The notes beneath the pieces are model-generated. The model did no database searches, had not been told where the DNA came from, and saw only the letters and a list, made by a program, of their open reading frames with translations. A DNA stretch of 64,000 nucleotides from Fructobacillus parabroussonetiae (GTDB lineage Bacteria; Bacillota; Bacilli; Lactobacillales; Lactobacillaceae), in contig NZ_JAAMFL010000005.1 in the NCBI RefSeq assembly GCF_018437265.1, forward strand, positions 99,736-163,735. The letters are read 5' to 3'. Shown here in pieces: positions 43,573-53,075 of this stretch (positions are counted from its first letter, which is position 1; every line of letters begins with the position of its first letter). The position numbers were made by a program, and so were the translations under genes.

Positions 43573-44821
43573 GATAATCGGTTAATTCGCCATTTAAGGT
43601 GGATTGTAAAAATGCAACGTTGTAATAATTATTCATCGCTTGCTCAAGTTCTTTCCAGTTTTTAATATTCGAATCTATATTGAAATTTGTAATCAAAGTG
43701 GTTAAACTATCATTCGATTTAATTGCATTTAATACCATTCGTGCAATATGGTTATCTGCAAAACTAAATCCAATTGTTAAGAGCAAAGTGTTTCTCTTTT
43801 GTAGCATGTTTTGGAACTTATTAAACAAATCAAAATAAGGTTCTTGATAACTTTGAGCATATTTATCAGAACTTGGGAAAACCATTATTGGTTTCCGAAC
43901 TACCTCTTTAGGTTTGCGAATGATGTGCTCATCCTTTTCTGAACGTTCCCAAGTTAATGAACCATGGATTTTTAATAAATTGATAACATTCTTTTTAAAA
44001 ATATTTTCGTGCGTTTTCACATTTGGAACATCTTTTACTAAACTCCAGTTAAACATATCACTATCAAATTGAGGTGAGCGTGAGAAGGAAAATCCATCAA
44101 ACACTGTCCATTTCATACTTTCTGCCGCATCTTCAATCAATGTATCATAATTTGTAGTAATTATATTCATCTTGCTATCAGATTTTGCAAACTTAGACAA
44201 AATATTGAGTAGTTTAACATGTTTAAATATTTTGTCATCATAGTCATAAGATGTTGCCTTAACTATGATGTCCTGAATTGCATTTATCGTATTTTCAAAT
44301 ACCTCTTTTTCAGAAATTTCTACAAATTTTTCGAATGAAAATAAATTAGACAAAAAATCTTCGAGATTGAAATTTGGACCCAGCACAACGTTTCCCGCTT
44401 CATCTGTTTCGAAGACATTATCATTATACTTACTAATGTTAGCGATTTCATCAAGAGGATAAACCTTAAGTTCTACACCTTTTAAATCGTAATTTCCATC
44501 ATGTAATTTTTCTAAAACCTTTTCAGCTATTTTAGCAACTGTTACACCTGTTTTAGCCACACCATTCTTATCCTCGTCCCAATTATTATCAGTTACAGAC
44601 GCACCAGCACCAAACAAAACTACAATATTATCAATTTTTTGATTAATGAACATCTTTGTTTCCGAAGAAATAACTTGATTAAAATCTTTTTCAACAAAGT
44701 CCTCCGAATCGCCATTTTTTAAACGTTCATTATTTCTAAAATATTGAATTTCGCCATTGTCTTTACTTTTAGATAAAATAAGTTGAGGTGTTTTAAACAC
44801 TACTTTCTTTTCGTCACTCAT
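43547..44821 (-). CDS. SIR2-family NADase-type effector
   Basis: A 424-aa SIR2-domain protein. GAGAS (about 71-75) after IVVLF is the NAD-binding loop; ITTNYD (221-226) and KIHGSLTW (284-291) hold the usual catalytic Asn and His; LLTIGFSFADNHI is the end-of-domain motif common to defence SIR2 proteins. In SIR2-HerA and related systems such domains deplete NAD+ on infection and stop phage growth. It starts inside the last base of the mod stop (TAATG), and HerA overlaps its end. Catalytic residues look intact. Confidence 0.9.
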   Translation of the reverse strand: MSDEKKVVFKTPQLILSKSKDNGEIQYFRNNERLKNGDSEDFVEKDFNQVISSETKMFINQKIDNIVVLFGAGASVTDNNWDEDKNGVAKTGVTVAKIAEKVLEKLHDGNYDLKGVELKVYPLDEIANISKYNDNVFETDEAGNVVLGPNFNLEDFLSNLFSFEKFVEISEKEVFENTINAIQDIIVKATSYDYDDKIFKHVKLLNILSKFAKSDSKMNIITTNYDTLIEDAAESMKWTVFDGFSFSRSPQFDSDMFNWSLVKDVPNVKTHENIFKKNVINLLKIHGSLTWERSEKDEHIIRKPKEVVRKPIMVFPSSDKYAQSYQEPYFDLFNKFQNMLQKRNTLLLTIGFSFADNHIARMVLNAIKSNDSLTTLITNFNIDSNIKNWKELEQAMNNYYNVAFLQSTLNGELTDYLGGETVDN

Positions 44822-46665
44822 TAAATCACCTTAACTTTCGTTTCAGGGCTAATCACTCGGAACTGTTCAAGGACGTTAACTTTGTCTGATGAATTGTTAA
44901 AGGTTGATTCTTTGAACACGGCAATCAGTGGCTTTAGCTTGGCAATCTCGCGAGTGAGTTCGTTGGTGAGATTATCACCGAAATAAACAATAACGCCGGA
45001 TAGTTCACCTAAATAATCATACTTAATGATTGGTTCATTACTGATCGTTTCTGTTGCAATTTGACGATTGTATTCCAGAGCGCCGTCCACCAAGACGTCA
45101 TATAACAAATCATAATCACTACGTGCGTCTGCTTGGTTGTCAACGTCAAGTTGCAGATTTTCCTGTTTCAGCTCACCAGCAGTCTTGAAAACATCTTCCT
45201 TGAGACCAGTTTTGTCAACTTTCAGGGCACGGAAACCACTGGTATCGCCCAATTTTTTGGCTGCACGCCGGATTCGTTCACGGGAAATTTGATCGATTGT
45301 TTTGTACCCTGCTTTGCGCGCCTCTGAATCTTCTGGTGTTGGTTCATCAAGAGTCGCAACAATAAATTTACGATTACCGCCATCTGTTTTATTGAGTTTC
45401 ATAACAGCATTAGCAGTGCTTCCTGAACCAGCAAAAAAATCTAAAATGACTGCATTTTTTGCAGCCGCAATTTGAATTATTTGAGAAATTAAGTCAACAG
45501 GTTTTGGAAAATCAAAAATCTTTTTGTTATCGAATAATTTACGTACTTCTTTCGTGGCTCGTTTATTTCCTACATTTTCTTTCCAAAGGTTGGAAGGTTG
45601 TTGTGTTCTATTTTCTAAATAAAATTTTTGATAAACTTGCCAATTTCCAGAAACATATTTCCAGATAATCAAATTTTCAGATACCATACGCTTATATGTG
45701 TCGGAACCTACCACCCATCTGCTATCGTAACCCGATGGACCCTTAGGATAAATGGTTGTTCCATCAGGTGCTTGTACTCCAAAATACATAGAAGGCCGAT
45801 CTTCTCTCCGATCTTCACCCCCGGTACGTCTCAAAGAACGTGTTAAATAGCGACCATGTTGATCAAATTCATTATAAATTTTTTGCTGTTCACTAGATAA
45901 AGGTAGCCCATTTGTTTTAAACTGCAAACTATTTTTGGCGTATACAAGCAAATAATCAAGTTCATTTACAAATGTTGAGTTTCCGTTGCCCGTAGGAGTA
46001 CCTGTTAGTCTTGAAATAGTTACTTGGTAACTTGACTCACCAAAAACCTCGTCCATCAACAACTTCAAGTTAGCTTGTTCATTATCATCAATCGACACAA
46101 AAATAACACCACTGTCCGACAACAAATTTCGTGCCAACTTCAATCGTGGGTACATCATGCTCAACCAATCAGAATGGTATCGTCCGCTATTTTTTTCATT
46201 TTTAACCAGACGATTACCGTCTTCATCAACACTACCTTCTGCGACATCTGTGTCTTTTTGAGTTAACTTAAAATTATCATGATAGACAAAATCCTTACCC
46301 GTGTTATAAGGTGGATCAATATAAATCATGTCAATTTTGCCTAAGTAAGACTCCTGCAATAGCTTGAGAGCTTCTAGATTGTCACCAGTGATGAACAGAT
46401 TTTCAGAATCATTGAACGTATTTACCTTTTCTTGATAATCATCATCAGCGTATATGTAACTTTCCTCAGGCTGAGGACGTAAAGTCTTGGTTGTTGGCGT
46501 TGCTGCTTCAAAGTACGCCTTGGCTTTACCATTCCAAGTAAAATCATAGCGTTCTTTTTGGTCTTCGGCACGGGCGAATAAGTCCCTCAGTTCATTCAAT
46601 AATTCAGTATCAACTTTACGCAAGCTGACATCTGACAGATTGACACTTTCAGGTGTATCAGTCAT
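44821..46665 (-). CDS. Type III-like DNA methyltransferase Mod
   Basis: A 614-aa beta-class adenine or cytosine-N4 methyltransferase. Motif IV DPPYNTG (117-123) comes first, then HSDWLSMMYPRLKLARNLL, a target-recognition region (about 200-380), and motif I FAGSGSTANAVMKLN (about 404-418). It would protect host DNA from Res (38035-41151). Its start overlaps the DUF4391 gene by four bases and its stop overlaps SIR2 by one base. The order helicase, DUF4391, Mod, Res is known among type III-like systems, but SIR2-HerA sits between Mod and Res here. Confidence 0.9.
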   Translation of the reverse strand: MTDTPESVNLSDVSLRKVDTELLNELRDLFARAEDQKERYDFTWNGKAKAYFEAATPTTKTLRPQPEESYIYADDDYQEKVNTFNDSENLFITGDNLEALKLLQESYLGKIDMIYIDPPYNTGKDFVYHDNFKLTQKDTDVAEGSVDEDGNRLVKNEKNSGRYHSDWLSMMYPRLKLARNLLSDSGVIFVSIDDNEQANLKLLMDEVFGESSYQVTISRLTGTPTGNGNSTFVNELDYLLVYAKNSLQFKTNGLPLSSEQQKIYNEFDQHGRYLTRSLRRTGGEDRREDRPSMYFGVQAPDGTTIYPKGPSGYDSRWVVGSDTYKRMVSENLIIWKYVSGNWQVYQKFYLENRTQQPSNLWKENVGNKRATKEVRKLFDNKKIFDFPKPVDLISQIIQIAAAKNAVILDFFAGSGSTANAVMKLNKTDGGNRKFIVATLDEPTPEDSEARKAGYKTIDQISRERIRRAAKKLGDTSGFRALKVDKTGLKEDVFKTAGELKQENLQLDVDNQADARSDYDLLYDVLVDGALEYNRQIATETISNEPIIKYDYLGELSGVIVYFGDNLTNELTREIAKLKPLIAVFKESTFNNSSDKVNVLEQFRVISPETKVKVI

Positions 46666-47237
46666 TTGTTTCTCCTTTGATTTTGGTTGTTTAATCGGCG
46701 CAATTCCTGCTCAAATTCATATCGTTTTCGAGCCAGTGCTTGCCTTTTATTAGTTTGGACAGTGCGTGTGATTTGTTGGTTGAGTTTGTTGATTTCCAAT
46801 TGCAGACGTTGAATTTCTCTTACTTGCGTGATTTGTTGCGCTAACGGTTGCGATAAATCAGACAAGTCCAGTAACTGCCGCACAAAGTTATCTCGTACGT
46901 CATCCAGCGTAATTCCACGAATTTCAAGGCTACCAGCCATTTCCTTCATAATTACCTGATTATCATATCGCATAGCAGCTAGTTCATCATTGACAATAAA
47001 CAAGATAACTTGTGGCACCTTATCCAATATACGTACAATTACTTTTTCATCAAACTCAGGCATTTCAACACTAAAAATTTGAATCTCGGGAATCGTTTTA
47101 GCTGGTAAGTTAATTGTTGTAGGCGCTAATTTGCCCAACCAACGAATGCGATTGATTTTAGTTGCGTCTTGAAAGTTAAACCTATCTTTGGGGATAATGC
47201 GATTGACTAGTGCTTGTTTAGGAATACCAATAATCAT
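46662..47237 (-). CDS. DUF4391 protein
   Basis: A 191-aa protein with the DUF4391 opening IIGIPKQALVNRIIPKDRF (L/I-P-K-x-x-x-x-x-x-x-I-P-K) and NRIRWLGKLAPTTINLPA; the C-terminus is a charged coiled coil (QRLQLEINKLNQQITR). DUF4391 proteins accompany SNF2-type helicases and DNA methyltransferases in defence loci, with unknown biochemical function. It begins right after the helicase stop and overlaps mod by four bases, so it is an integral operon member. Confidence 0.82.
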   Translation of the reverse strand: MIIGIPKQALVNRIIPKDRFNFQDATKINRIRWLGKLAPTTINLPAKTIPEIQIFSVEMPEFDEKVIVRILDKVPQVILFIVNDELAAMRYDNQVIMKEMAGSLEIRGITLDDVRDNFVRQLLDLSDLSQPLAQQITQVREIQRLQLEINKLNQQITRTVQTNKRQALARKRYEFEQELRRLNNQNQRRNK

Positions 47238-50200
47238 CTACTCACCTCTAACGACTAGAAAATCAATCAATTCAAAATCATCTAATCCATTGACATCATT
47301 TTCAAGCGCAGTCGTGCCACCCGTGGTAAATAAACTATCAATGTCTTTTTCGGCTTTAACGCTAACCATTGAATCAATCGCCTGATTTAACAGGTCAGAG
47401 TATTTAGCCATGTCGCGTCCGTCTTGTGTTTCTAAATTGAACGGCTTTGTTAGTATGCTGATAGGTTTGTCCTTGCCTTTTGATAGATAACGCATGTCAT
47501 CTAAGATTGCCTTTGGATTGAAATGATTGGCGACAATGTCGCCGTTATCAGCAACATAGATAAGGTAAAACGGATGTAAGCGATTTTGTCGGTCAATGTT
47601 CATGGCATTATTGCGATTTTTCAAGATAAAAATCACACCAGCTGGATGTTGCTCATCTGCTTGAGTGACAGCGTGAATGCCGTATGGTTTGGCGTCATAG
47701 TCACCATATTTTGCACGTAACTGCTGTAAATCCAAATGAAATTCATTCAACCCCAAGTCCATGATATTAACACCACTAGACATTTCTTCCAAATCAACAA
47801 CTTCATTTTGCAAGGTTTGTAGCTGTTTTTTACGATAAGCCATATCTGGATCTGTGTTATCAAGTGTATCTTCACCAGTGGAAGAAATTGCCACCAGTTT
47901 GGCGCGATTTTCAACACGTGCCTTTAAATTAATATACTCGTCAAGCGTAATATCTGGCCAAAAATTCACCATCTGAATTTGGGTATTGCTAGACCCAATA
48001 CGATCAATTCGCCCAAACCGCTGAATAATACGTACCGGATTCCAATGAATATCATAGTTAATCAGATAATCCGCGTCTTGTAAATTTTGCCCTTCACTAA
48101 TCACATCCGTCGCAATGACAACGCCAATTTCTCCAGTTAAACCAAGAGCGTCGCGATTTTTTGATTTGGGACTAAACAGCGTTAACAATTCGTTAAAGTC
48201 ATTATTGGCATTGGAAATATTGGATGTCGTTCGCATGCCTGAAATCAATGCAGTATGACTTTTTTCATTTTCAAGTAACTCGTCAGCCAAATTATTGTAC
48301 AAATAATCGGCTGTGTCAGCAAACGCGGTAAAAATCAAAATCTTTTTATTACCTGCATTGATTGGATGCTGAATTTTGTTGCGAATTATAGTTTTTAATT
48401 CCGCCATTTTTGTATCATGCATCGGTGTTATTTTGTTTACAATGGTCAGCATAGATTCAAAAACATTCTTGTCAGCGAGTAATTGCTGTTGCCATGACAC
48501 ATAATCCATATCTGCCAAGTCGATTTTTAAATCTTTCCCAACAGTAAATGCTTCATCATCAAAATGATCATCTTCATCTGTCACTATACTACCCGTATGA
48601 TAATTTTCATAGTTAGCAATGGTTTCAAGTTTAGTATTGATATTATCTAAAATGCGTTCACCAGTTAAGCGGAATGCATAAATAGAACTTTCGGCACGTT
48701 TCAACAAGTTCGTAATCATTAACTGATTGCGCCCTTTTTCTCGGTTAGCCCAACTACCGGCATTTGGTCGTGTTGGATCGATGTATTTATCTATTTTTGA
48801 AGCATGCACGTATTTTAAGGGATTGTAGACTTCAAGATTCATTTGATCAATGAAGCCAAAGATGCTGTCATAAGTAATTGTCAAATCGGTTAACTTTGGA
48901 CTCTTATTAATTGGCGCCAAACGCGTGGGAAAACTACCAATATCAGATTTATCATAATATTTTTCAATATGCTTACGGCTGCGGGCAATGGTCACACTAT
49001 CCAATAACTCAAAGAAATCAAAGTCAAGCATATCTAACAGGTGTTCAGTCGATCGCTCCTCTGGATCCAAGTCCGACCAATCCTTAAACGCGCGTTGCGC
49101 TTGCACAAAAATGTCGTTAACAGAATTATTTGTGTTTAATGTTGCCGTTAAGTTGTCGCCATCTCCCTCAGCTGCTAACATCAGTTGATTTCGTAAATCT
49201 GAGAAATCAGTGTTAACAGGAGTGGCTGATAACATTAGCACTTTTGTTTTGACACCAGATTTGATGATTTTGTTCATTAACTTTTGATAGCGATTCTCAT
49301 AATCATCTTCTCGGCGATGCGTGGTGCCTTCACCGTTACGGAAATTATGACTTTCATCAATCACAACGAGGTCGTAATTCCCCCAATTCAGTTTAGATAA
49401 ATCAATGCCATTACTTTCGCCACGTTCGCGATCCATGTCTGTATGGAATAACACGTCATAGCGGAGTCGGTCCTCAGCCAGTGGATTATTCTTGTAATTG
49501 TTTTTGTAAGTATTCCAATTATCTTGCAAGCGCTTTGGCGCCAACACTAAGACATTTTTATTTCTTGACTCATAGTATTTAATGACACCGATAGCTGAGA
49601 ATGTTTTACCCAATCCCACCGAATCAGCCAGAATAACACCATTGTGTTTTTCAAGTTTGCTAATGGCACCAATTACCGCATCTTTTTGAAAATCATATAA
49701 TAATGACCAAATTTTAGAATCTTTAAATCCAGATCGTTCGTTTGGCATATAGTCTTCATCCAAATCAGCTAAAAATTCGCTGAAAATGTTGTACAAAGCA
49801 ATATAGTAAATGAGTTCTGGTCCATTTTCCTGATAAGCTGCGGTGATGTTATCAAGAACAGTATTCGTGACATCATCAACATACGCAGGATTATGCCATA
49901 CGGCTTCGAAAGCGTCTACAAATTGTTGTGTATTTTCATTTTCAAACTTCGTGATATTATAAAATAGCTTATCGCCCTTTGTAGTACCTAATTCAGCCGT
50001 TGTAAACTCGTCAAAGGGTGCATAAACAGCATCCTCAACATTATCTTGCACAACAATAAAGTTGTCAGATCGTTGACCAGAAATATTTGATTTAAATTGT
50101 ACTTTTCCACGGATCCAATTAGCCGCTTCTTTGGCAATTGCCTTTTGAGATAATTCATTCCGAATTTTCAATTCAAAATCATCGCCATAAAGTTTTCGTT

Positions 50201-50435
50201 CATGATTCACGCGTGGAATGAAAAATTCTCGCCTTTCCTTGGGTGCGTGTTCTTTCGTGAATAAATCACTGGTGAACAGAAATTGAAGTTCATCGATTTT
50301 TTCAAGTTCTTCTTTTAAAGCCTCATAAGCATAGATTGAGAATGATGCTGCCGCTATTTTTAATTTACTGTGCGGTCTTAAGTCATGTTTTAAATCATCA
50401 ATCACACGCTTAGTGATATTATTATATATTTCCAT
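47238..50435 (-). CDS. SNF2-like helicase with PLD-like N-terminus
   Basis: A 1065-aa protein. Residues about 20-60 (LKIAAASFSIYAYEALKEEL) resemble the start of a phospholipase D-like domain found in restriction helicases. The SF2/SNF2 core has Walker A LADSVGLGKTFSAIG (about 269-283), motif II VIDESHNFR, motif III LSATPVN, and DVISEGQNLQDADYLINYD with IIQRFGRIDRIGSS as motifs V and VI. The ATG at 50435 is preferred over a GTG- or ATG-like start sixteen codons upstream for its homology-like opening, though the ribosome site is weak. It is the first gene of the minus-strand defence operon. Confidence 0.88.
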   Translation of the reverse strand: MEIYNNITKRVIDDLKHDLRPHSKLKIAAASFSIYAYEALKEELEKIDELQFLFTSDLFTKEHAPKERREFFIPRVNHERKLYGDDFELKIRNELSQKAIAKEAANWIRGKVQFKSNISGQRSDNFIVVQDNVEDAVYAPFDEFTTAELGTTKGDKLFYNITKFENENTQQFVDAFEAVWHNPAYVDDVTNTVLDNITAAYQENGPELIYYIALYNIFSEFLADLDEDYMPNERSGFKDSKIWSLLYDFQKDAVIGAISKLEKHNGVILADSVGLGKTFSAIGVIKYYESRNKNVLVLAPKRLQDNWNTYKNNYKNNPLAEDRLRYDVLFHTDMDRERGESNGIDLSKLNWGNYDLVVIDESHNFRNGEGTTHRREDDYENRYQKLMNKIIKSGVKTKVLMLSATPVNTDFSDLRNQLMLAAEGDGDNLTATLNTNNSVNDIFVQAQRAFKDWSDLDPEERSTEHLLDMLDFDFFELLDSVTIARSRKHIEKYYDKSDIGSFPTRLAPINKSPKLTDLTITYDSIFGFIDQMNLEVYNPLKYVHASKIDKYIDPTRPNAGSWANREKGRNQLMITNLLKRAESSIYAFRLTGERILDNINTKLETIANYENYHTGSIVTDEDDHFDDEAFTVGKDLKIDLADMDYVSWQQQLLADKNVFESMLTIVNKITPMHDTKMAELKTIIRNKIQHPINAGNKKILIFTAFADTADYLYNNLADELLENEKSHTALISGMRTTSNISNANNDFNELLTLFSPKSKNRDALGLTGEIGVVIATDVISEGQNLQDADYLINYDIHWNPVRIIQRFGRIDRIGSSNTQIQMVNFWPDITLDEYINLKARVENRAKLVAISSTGEDTLDNTDPDMAYRKKQLQTLQNEVVDLEEMSSGVNIMDLGLNEFHLDLQQLRAKYGDYDAKPYGIHAVTQADEQHPAGVIFILKNRNNAMNIDRQNRLHPFYLIYVADNGDIVANHFNPKAILDDMRYLSKGKDKPISILTKPFNLETQDGRDMAKYSDLLNQAIDSMVSVKAEKDIDSLFTTGGTTALENDVNGLDDFELIDFLVVRGE

Positions 50436-50650
50436 TTTGCGTAGTTTCTTTCGTTCCAATGTAAACGCATATTTTAAGTACACTAATCATATCTATAATT
50501 CATATTTATATTATGCCACTAATCAACGCAAGTTGACCATACTAAGTGAACAAGATTGCGTTCTATCAAATCAATAATCTAATTTAGCTTTTAAACAGCA
50601 ATTGATATCACGACAAACGCAAAAAAGCCTGTTTTGAGTGTGCCATCACA

Positions 50651-50992
50651 TTAATTAGCATTATATAAAATATCCAGAATTTTAACTTTTTCATCAGGAT
50701 TTGCTTTCGCATATCTTTTTTTAAGTTCATTAATACTTTTTGCTCTCGCTCTGTAAGCTGCCATACCTTTCAAATCATAGAATTTGTGATACAAATTCAA
50801 ATTATTTTGGATGGCCTGACTATTAAAATGTTGGAGCTGTTCAGTTGCTAATTGTTCAATATTTTTATTTTCTGCATTTTTCAGTATTAATGCTAAATCT
50901 GCTTCAGAGATGTCAGGTGTTTTAATTGATTCAATTAACCCGTATTGCTTTAAAGCCATTAATCGTAGTTGATCATCTAGTATACTTGACAT
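50651..50992 (-). CDS. Hypothetical protein after an RNA leader
   Basis: A 113-aa, mostly helical cytosolic protein (DDQLRLMALKQYGLIESIK at the start, NPDEKVKILDILYNAN at the end). I do not recognise it. AGGAG precedes the ATG. It lies just downstream of a promoter, a structured segment and a strong terminator on the same strand, so its expression depends on readthrough. It could be a toxin, an antitoxin or a regulator of the neighbouring defence genes; none is shown. Confidence 0.65.
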   Translation of the reverse strand: MSSILDDQLRLMALKQYGLIESIKTPDISEADLALILKNAENKNIEQLATEQLQHFNSQAIQNNLNLYHKFYDLKGMAAYRARAKSINELKKRYAKANPDEKVKILDILYNAN

Positions 50993-51029
50993 CTATTTCT
51001 CCTGTTTAACGTCACTGGGACTTTGCCAC

Positions 51030-51061
51030 AAAAAAACCGCGCTCGATATACGAACACGGTT
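51030..51061 (-). terminator. Terminator of the small RNA
   Basis: On the minus strand AACCGTGTTCG pairs with CGAGCGCGGTT (11 pairs, two G-T) around TATAT, then seven Ts. Confidence 0.88.
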
Positions 51062-51172
51062 AAGTGACGTATATCCGTTTACAGTGGAGCACCTTACCGG
51101 TCGGCAGGTTGCTGCTAGGTCAAAGTGTGTAACCACTCACTAGCTCTTGATATAACACGTGATTTATTTGTT
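51030..51172 (-). ncRNA. Small RNA or attenuated leader, about 140 nt
   Basis: On the minus strand a TTGACA -35 (51202-51207) with a TAAATT/TATAAA -10 (about 51179-51186) should start transcription near 51172. The RNA is GC-richer than its surroundings and ends at a strong terminator (51035-51061). The 113-aa gene follows 38 bases later. It could be an independent RNA, a riboswitch or attenuator, or the RNA half of a toxin-antitoxin pair. I find no known family. Confidence 0.5.
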
Positions 51173-51361
51173 GAATTAAATTTATAATATTTTTTTGCTA
51201 TTGTCAAGGCATTCTTAAGTAAAATTATTTAGCAACAATTAACAGCAATAAACCCCAGTCTAGTGTAGCAATAATCTCAGTCTTATAAATTTATACTAGC
51301 CTTAAGGGTGATGTGCTAAACTTATTTTTAACAAACAAAAATAACTTGAAAGAAATAAACA

Positions 51362-51988
51362 ATGGCAGCTCATACTATCTATCAAATTGAAGCTAAACTC
51401 GATGATTTTCAACCAGTCATTGGTCGAACGATTTTGATTAATGCGGAACGCTCACTTGCATATTTGGGTTATACCTTGATATCTGCTTTTGGATTAGAAG
51501 GCTCCCACCTATTTGGTTTTCAAAAGAGTTTTGAACTTTTTAATCATCAGCAATCTTACTATTATTTATTACCAGCAATGGATTTACCAAAATTCGTAGC
51601 ACCCGGTAAGCATTATAGTGTCATGGAAACAAATTTGAATCAATTTTTTTCGTCTTCAAATCTCAATAATCAATTTACATTTCAGTACGACTTCGGAGAT
51701 AATTGGAAGTTTTCTTTAAACGTTGAATCAATAGAAACAAAAGAAATATTGTTGCATGACATTCCTAGGGTCACTGGAGGATCGGGCTATGGACTAATCG
51801 AAGATATCGGCGGCAACTCTGGATTACATGATTATATAGAGGCATTTGAAAGTGGTGAGCTTGATCATTATTATGAGATTTTTGGTAATCAACTACCCCA
51901 CCTTTGTCCCTTCTCGTTGCCAATTGCCAATGAGAAACTGAAGCCCGAAATAAGCATTTTGAAGCGTCAATACGAAGATAATGAGTAG
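51362..51988 (+). CDS. Plasmid pRiA4b ORF-3-like protein
   Basis: A 208-aa protein of the PRiA4_ORF3 (MM3350-like) family. The opening IYQIEAKLDDFQPVIGRTIL and the central FQYDFGDNWKFSLNVE carry the family's signature Y-D-F-G-D-x-W. These proteins are common on plasmids and in mobile regions; their function is unknown. It is divergent from the small-RNA unit at 51030. Confidence 0.85.
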   Translation: MAAHTIYQIEAKLDDFQPVIGRTILINAERSLAYLGYTLISAFGLEGSHLFGFQKSFELFNHQQSYYYLLPAMDLPKFVAPGKHYSVMETNLNQFFSSSNLNNQFTFQYDFGDNWKFSLNVESIETKEILLHDIPRVTGGSGYGLIEDIGGNSGLHDYIEAFESGELDHYYEIFGNQLPHLCPFSLPIANEKLKPEISILKRQYEDNE

Positions 51989-52074
51989 TTAGGAAAACTC
52001 TAGTTATTGTTTCTAGTGAAACCCTATAATATGATATAGTAATATTTAATTGAGAGAATTTACTGGAGTGTGAG

Positions 52075-52200
52075 ATGAAAAAAGCGATAACTATTATTTT
52101 AGTTTTGGTATTGTTTGGATTACTATTTTTAAATCCTACCCTGGCTTTTGTTGGATTGGTAATTTTTGGATTAGTTATGAAATTCGTTAACAAAAAATAA
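52075..52200 (+). CDS. Small membrane protein, 41 aa
   Basis: A short frame with a good ribosome site (GGAG at 52065-52068). MKKAITIILVLVLFGLLFLN then a second hydrophobic half ending in KFVNKK: one or two membrane helices, like many overlooked small Firmicutes proteins. It lies 24 bases before the DUF4230 gene and is probably cotranscribed. Function unknown. Confidence 0.5.
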   Translation: MKKAITIILVLVLFGLLFLNPTLAFVGLVIFGLVMKFVNKK

Positions 52201-52223
52201 TATATACAGCGGGTACAACTATA

Positions 52224-52862
52224 ATGAAGTTTAGGCGAAGAAGTAGTAGAACTAAGACATGGCTTATCCTTGTCTTGTTAGTCGTGATTTTAATTGTCGG
52301 TTTGATTGCTGGTTTTAAATTAAATAGTCTTTTTAATAATCAAGAAGCCGGAACACAAACCAGTCAGTCAACTACAGCTACAATGGTTAAAAACCTTGAA
52401 AAAGTTGATGAACATGTTTTTTTGAATGTCGGTATACAAGATATCGAAACAAGACAAAATAATCTCAAAATACCATGGACTCACATAGGGGTACCACTAA
52501 CAGAGAAAAAAGCGATAATTATTTTAAACTATGATGCTAAGTTGGGAATCAAAAAGCCTGTTAAGATTAAATATAATGATAAGAACCAAGTTGATATTAC
52601 AGTACCTAAATTCGACGTTATTGGTGTCGAATTAGATAAGAAAAACCCTTACCAACTTTATGATGACAGTGGCAATATTTTGAGTGCATCAACAAAAAAC
52701 GTAGATACGGGGCAACTTGTTTCTCAAGCACTTTCAAGTAGTAAACAAAAGCATTACTTAAAAACATACAAAGACATGATTCAGGATTCGGCTAAGGATT
52801 ATTACACCACACTGTTCAAGTCGACTGGCAAAGAAACAAGTGTGAAAGTTAATTTTGAGTAA
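52224..52862 (+). CDS. DUF4230-like membrane-anchored protein
   Basis: A 212-aa protein with a basic start (KFRRRSSRTK), one membrane helix (LILVLLVVILIVGLIAGF) and an extracellular domain. The domain (EHVFLNVGIQDIETR, then KVKINY-like strands and a C-terminal SAKDYYTTLFKSTGKE) resembles DUF4230 proteins of Gram-positives, which have unknown function. A perfect terminator follows. Confidence 0.6.
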   Translation: MKFRRRSSRTKTWLILVLLVVILIVGLIAGFKLNSLFNNQEAGTQTSQSTTATMVKNLEKVDEHVFLNVGIQDIETRQNNLKIPWTHIGVPLTEKKAIIILNYDAKLGIKKPVKIKYNDKNQVDITVPKFDVIGVELDKKNPYQLYDDSGNILSASTKNVDTGQLVSQALSSSKQKHYLKTYKDMIQDSAKDYYTTLFKSTGKETSVKVNFE

Positions 52863-52887
52863 TCGAATATTGCTACATAACAACTAA

Positions 52888-52930
52888 TTTAAAAGACGTC
52901 TAACACCGAAAATGTTAGACGTCTTTTAAA
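52888..52930. terminator. Perfect 18-bp bidirectional terminator
   Basis: TTTAAAAGACGTCTAACA and its exact inverse (52913-52930) around CCGAAAA. It separates the DUF4230 gene from McrC on the other strand. Confidence 0.92.
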
Positions 52931-53075
52931 CTTGTATCCCTTCATGTCTTGTGTTCATAAAAAAACAACTGTTCACGCACCAGAAAATATGCGAATTGCA
53001 GTTAGTGAAATACTGATATTTTACCAAGTGCGTAGTAGGATATCTAGACTTTACTTTAGATCAGAATAAAAGTAA

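Noticed and set aside
51030..51172. Signal recognition particle RNA or tmRNA
   Set aside because: The SRP core GGAAGGAAGCAGC and tmRNA landmarks are missing on both strands; only size and GC content are similar.
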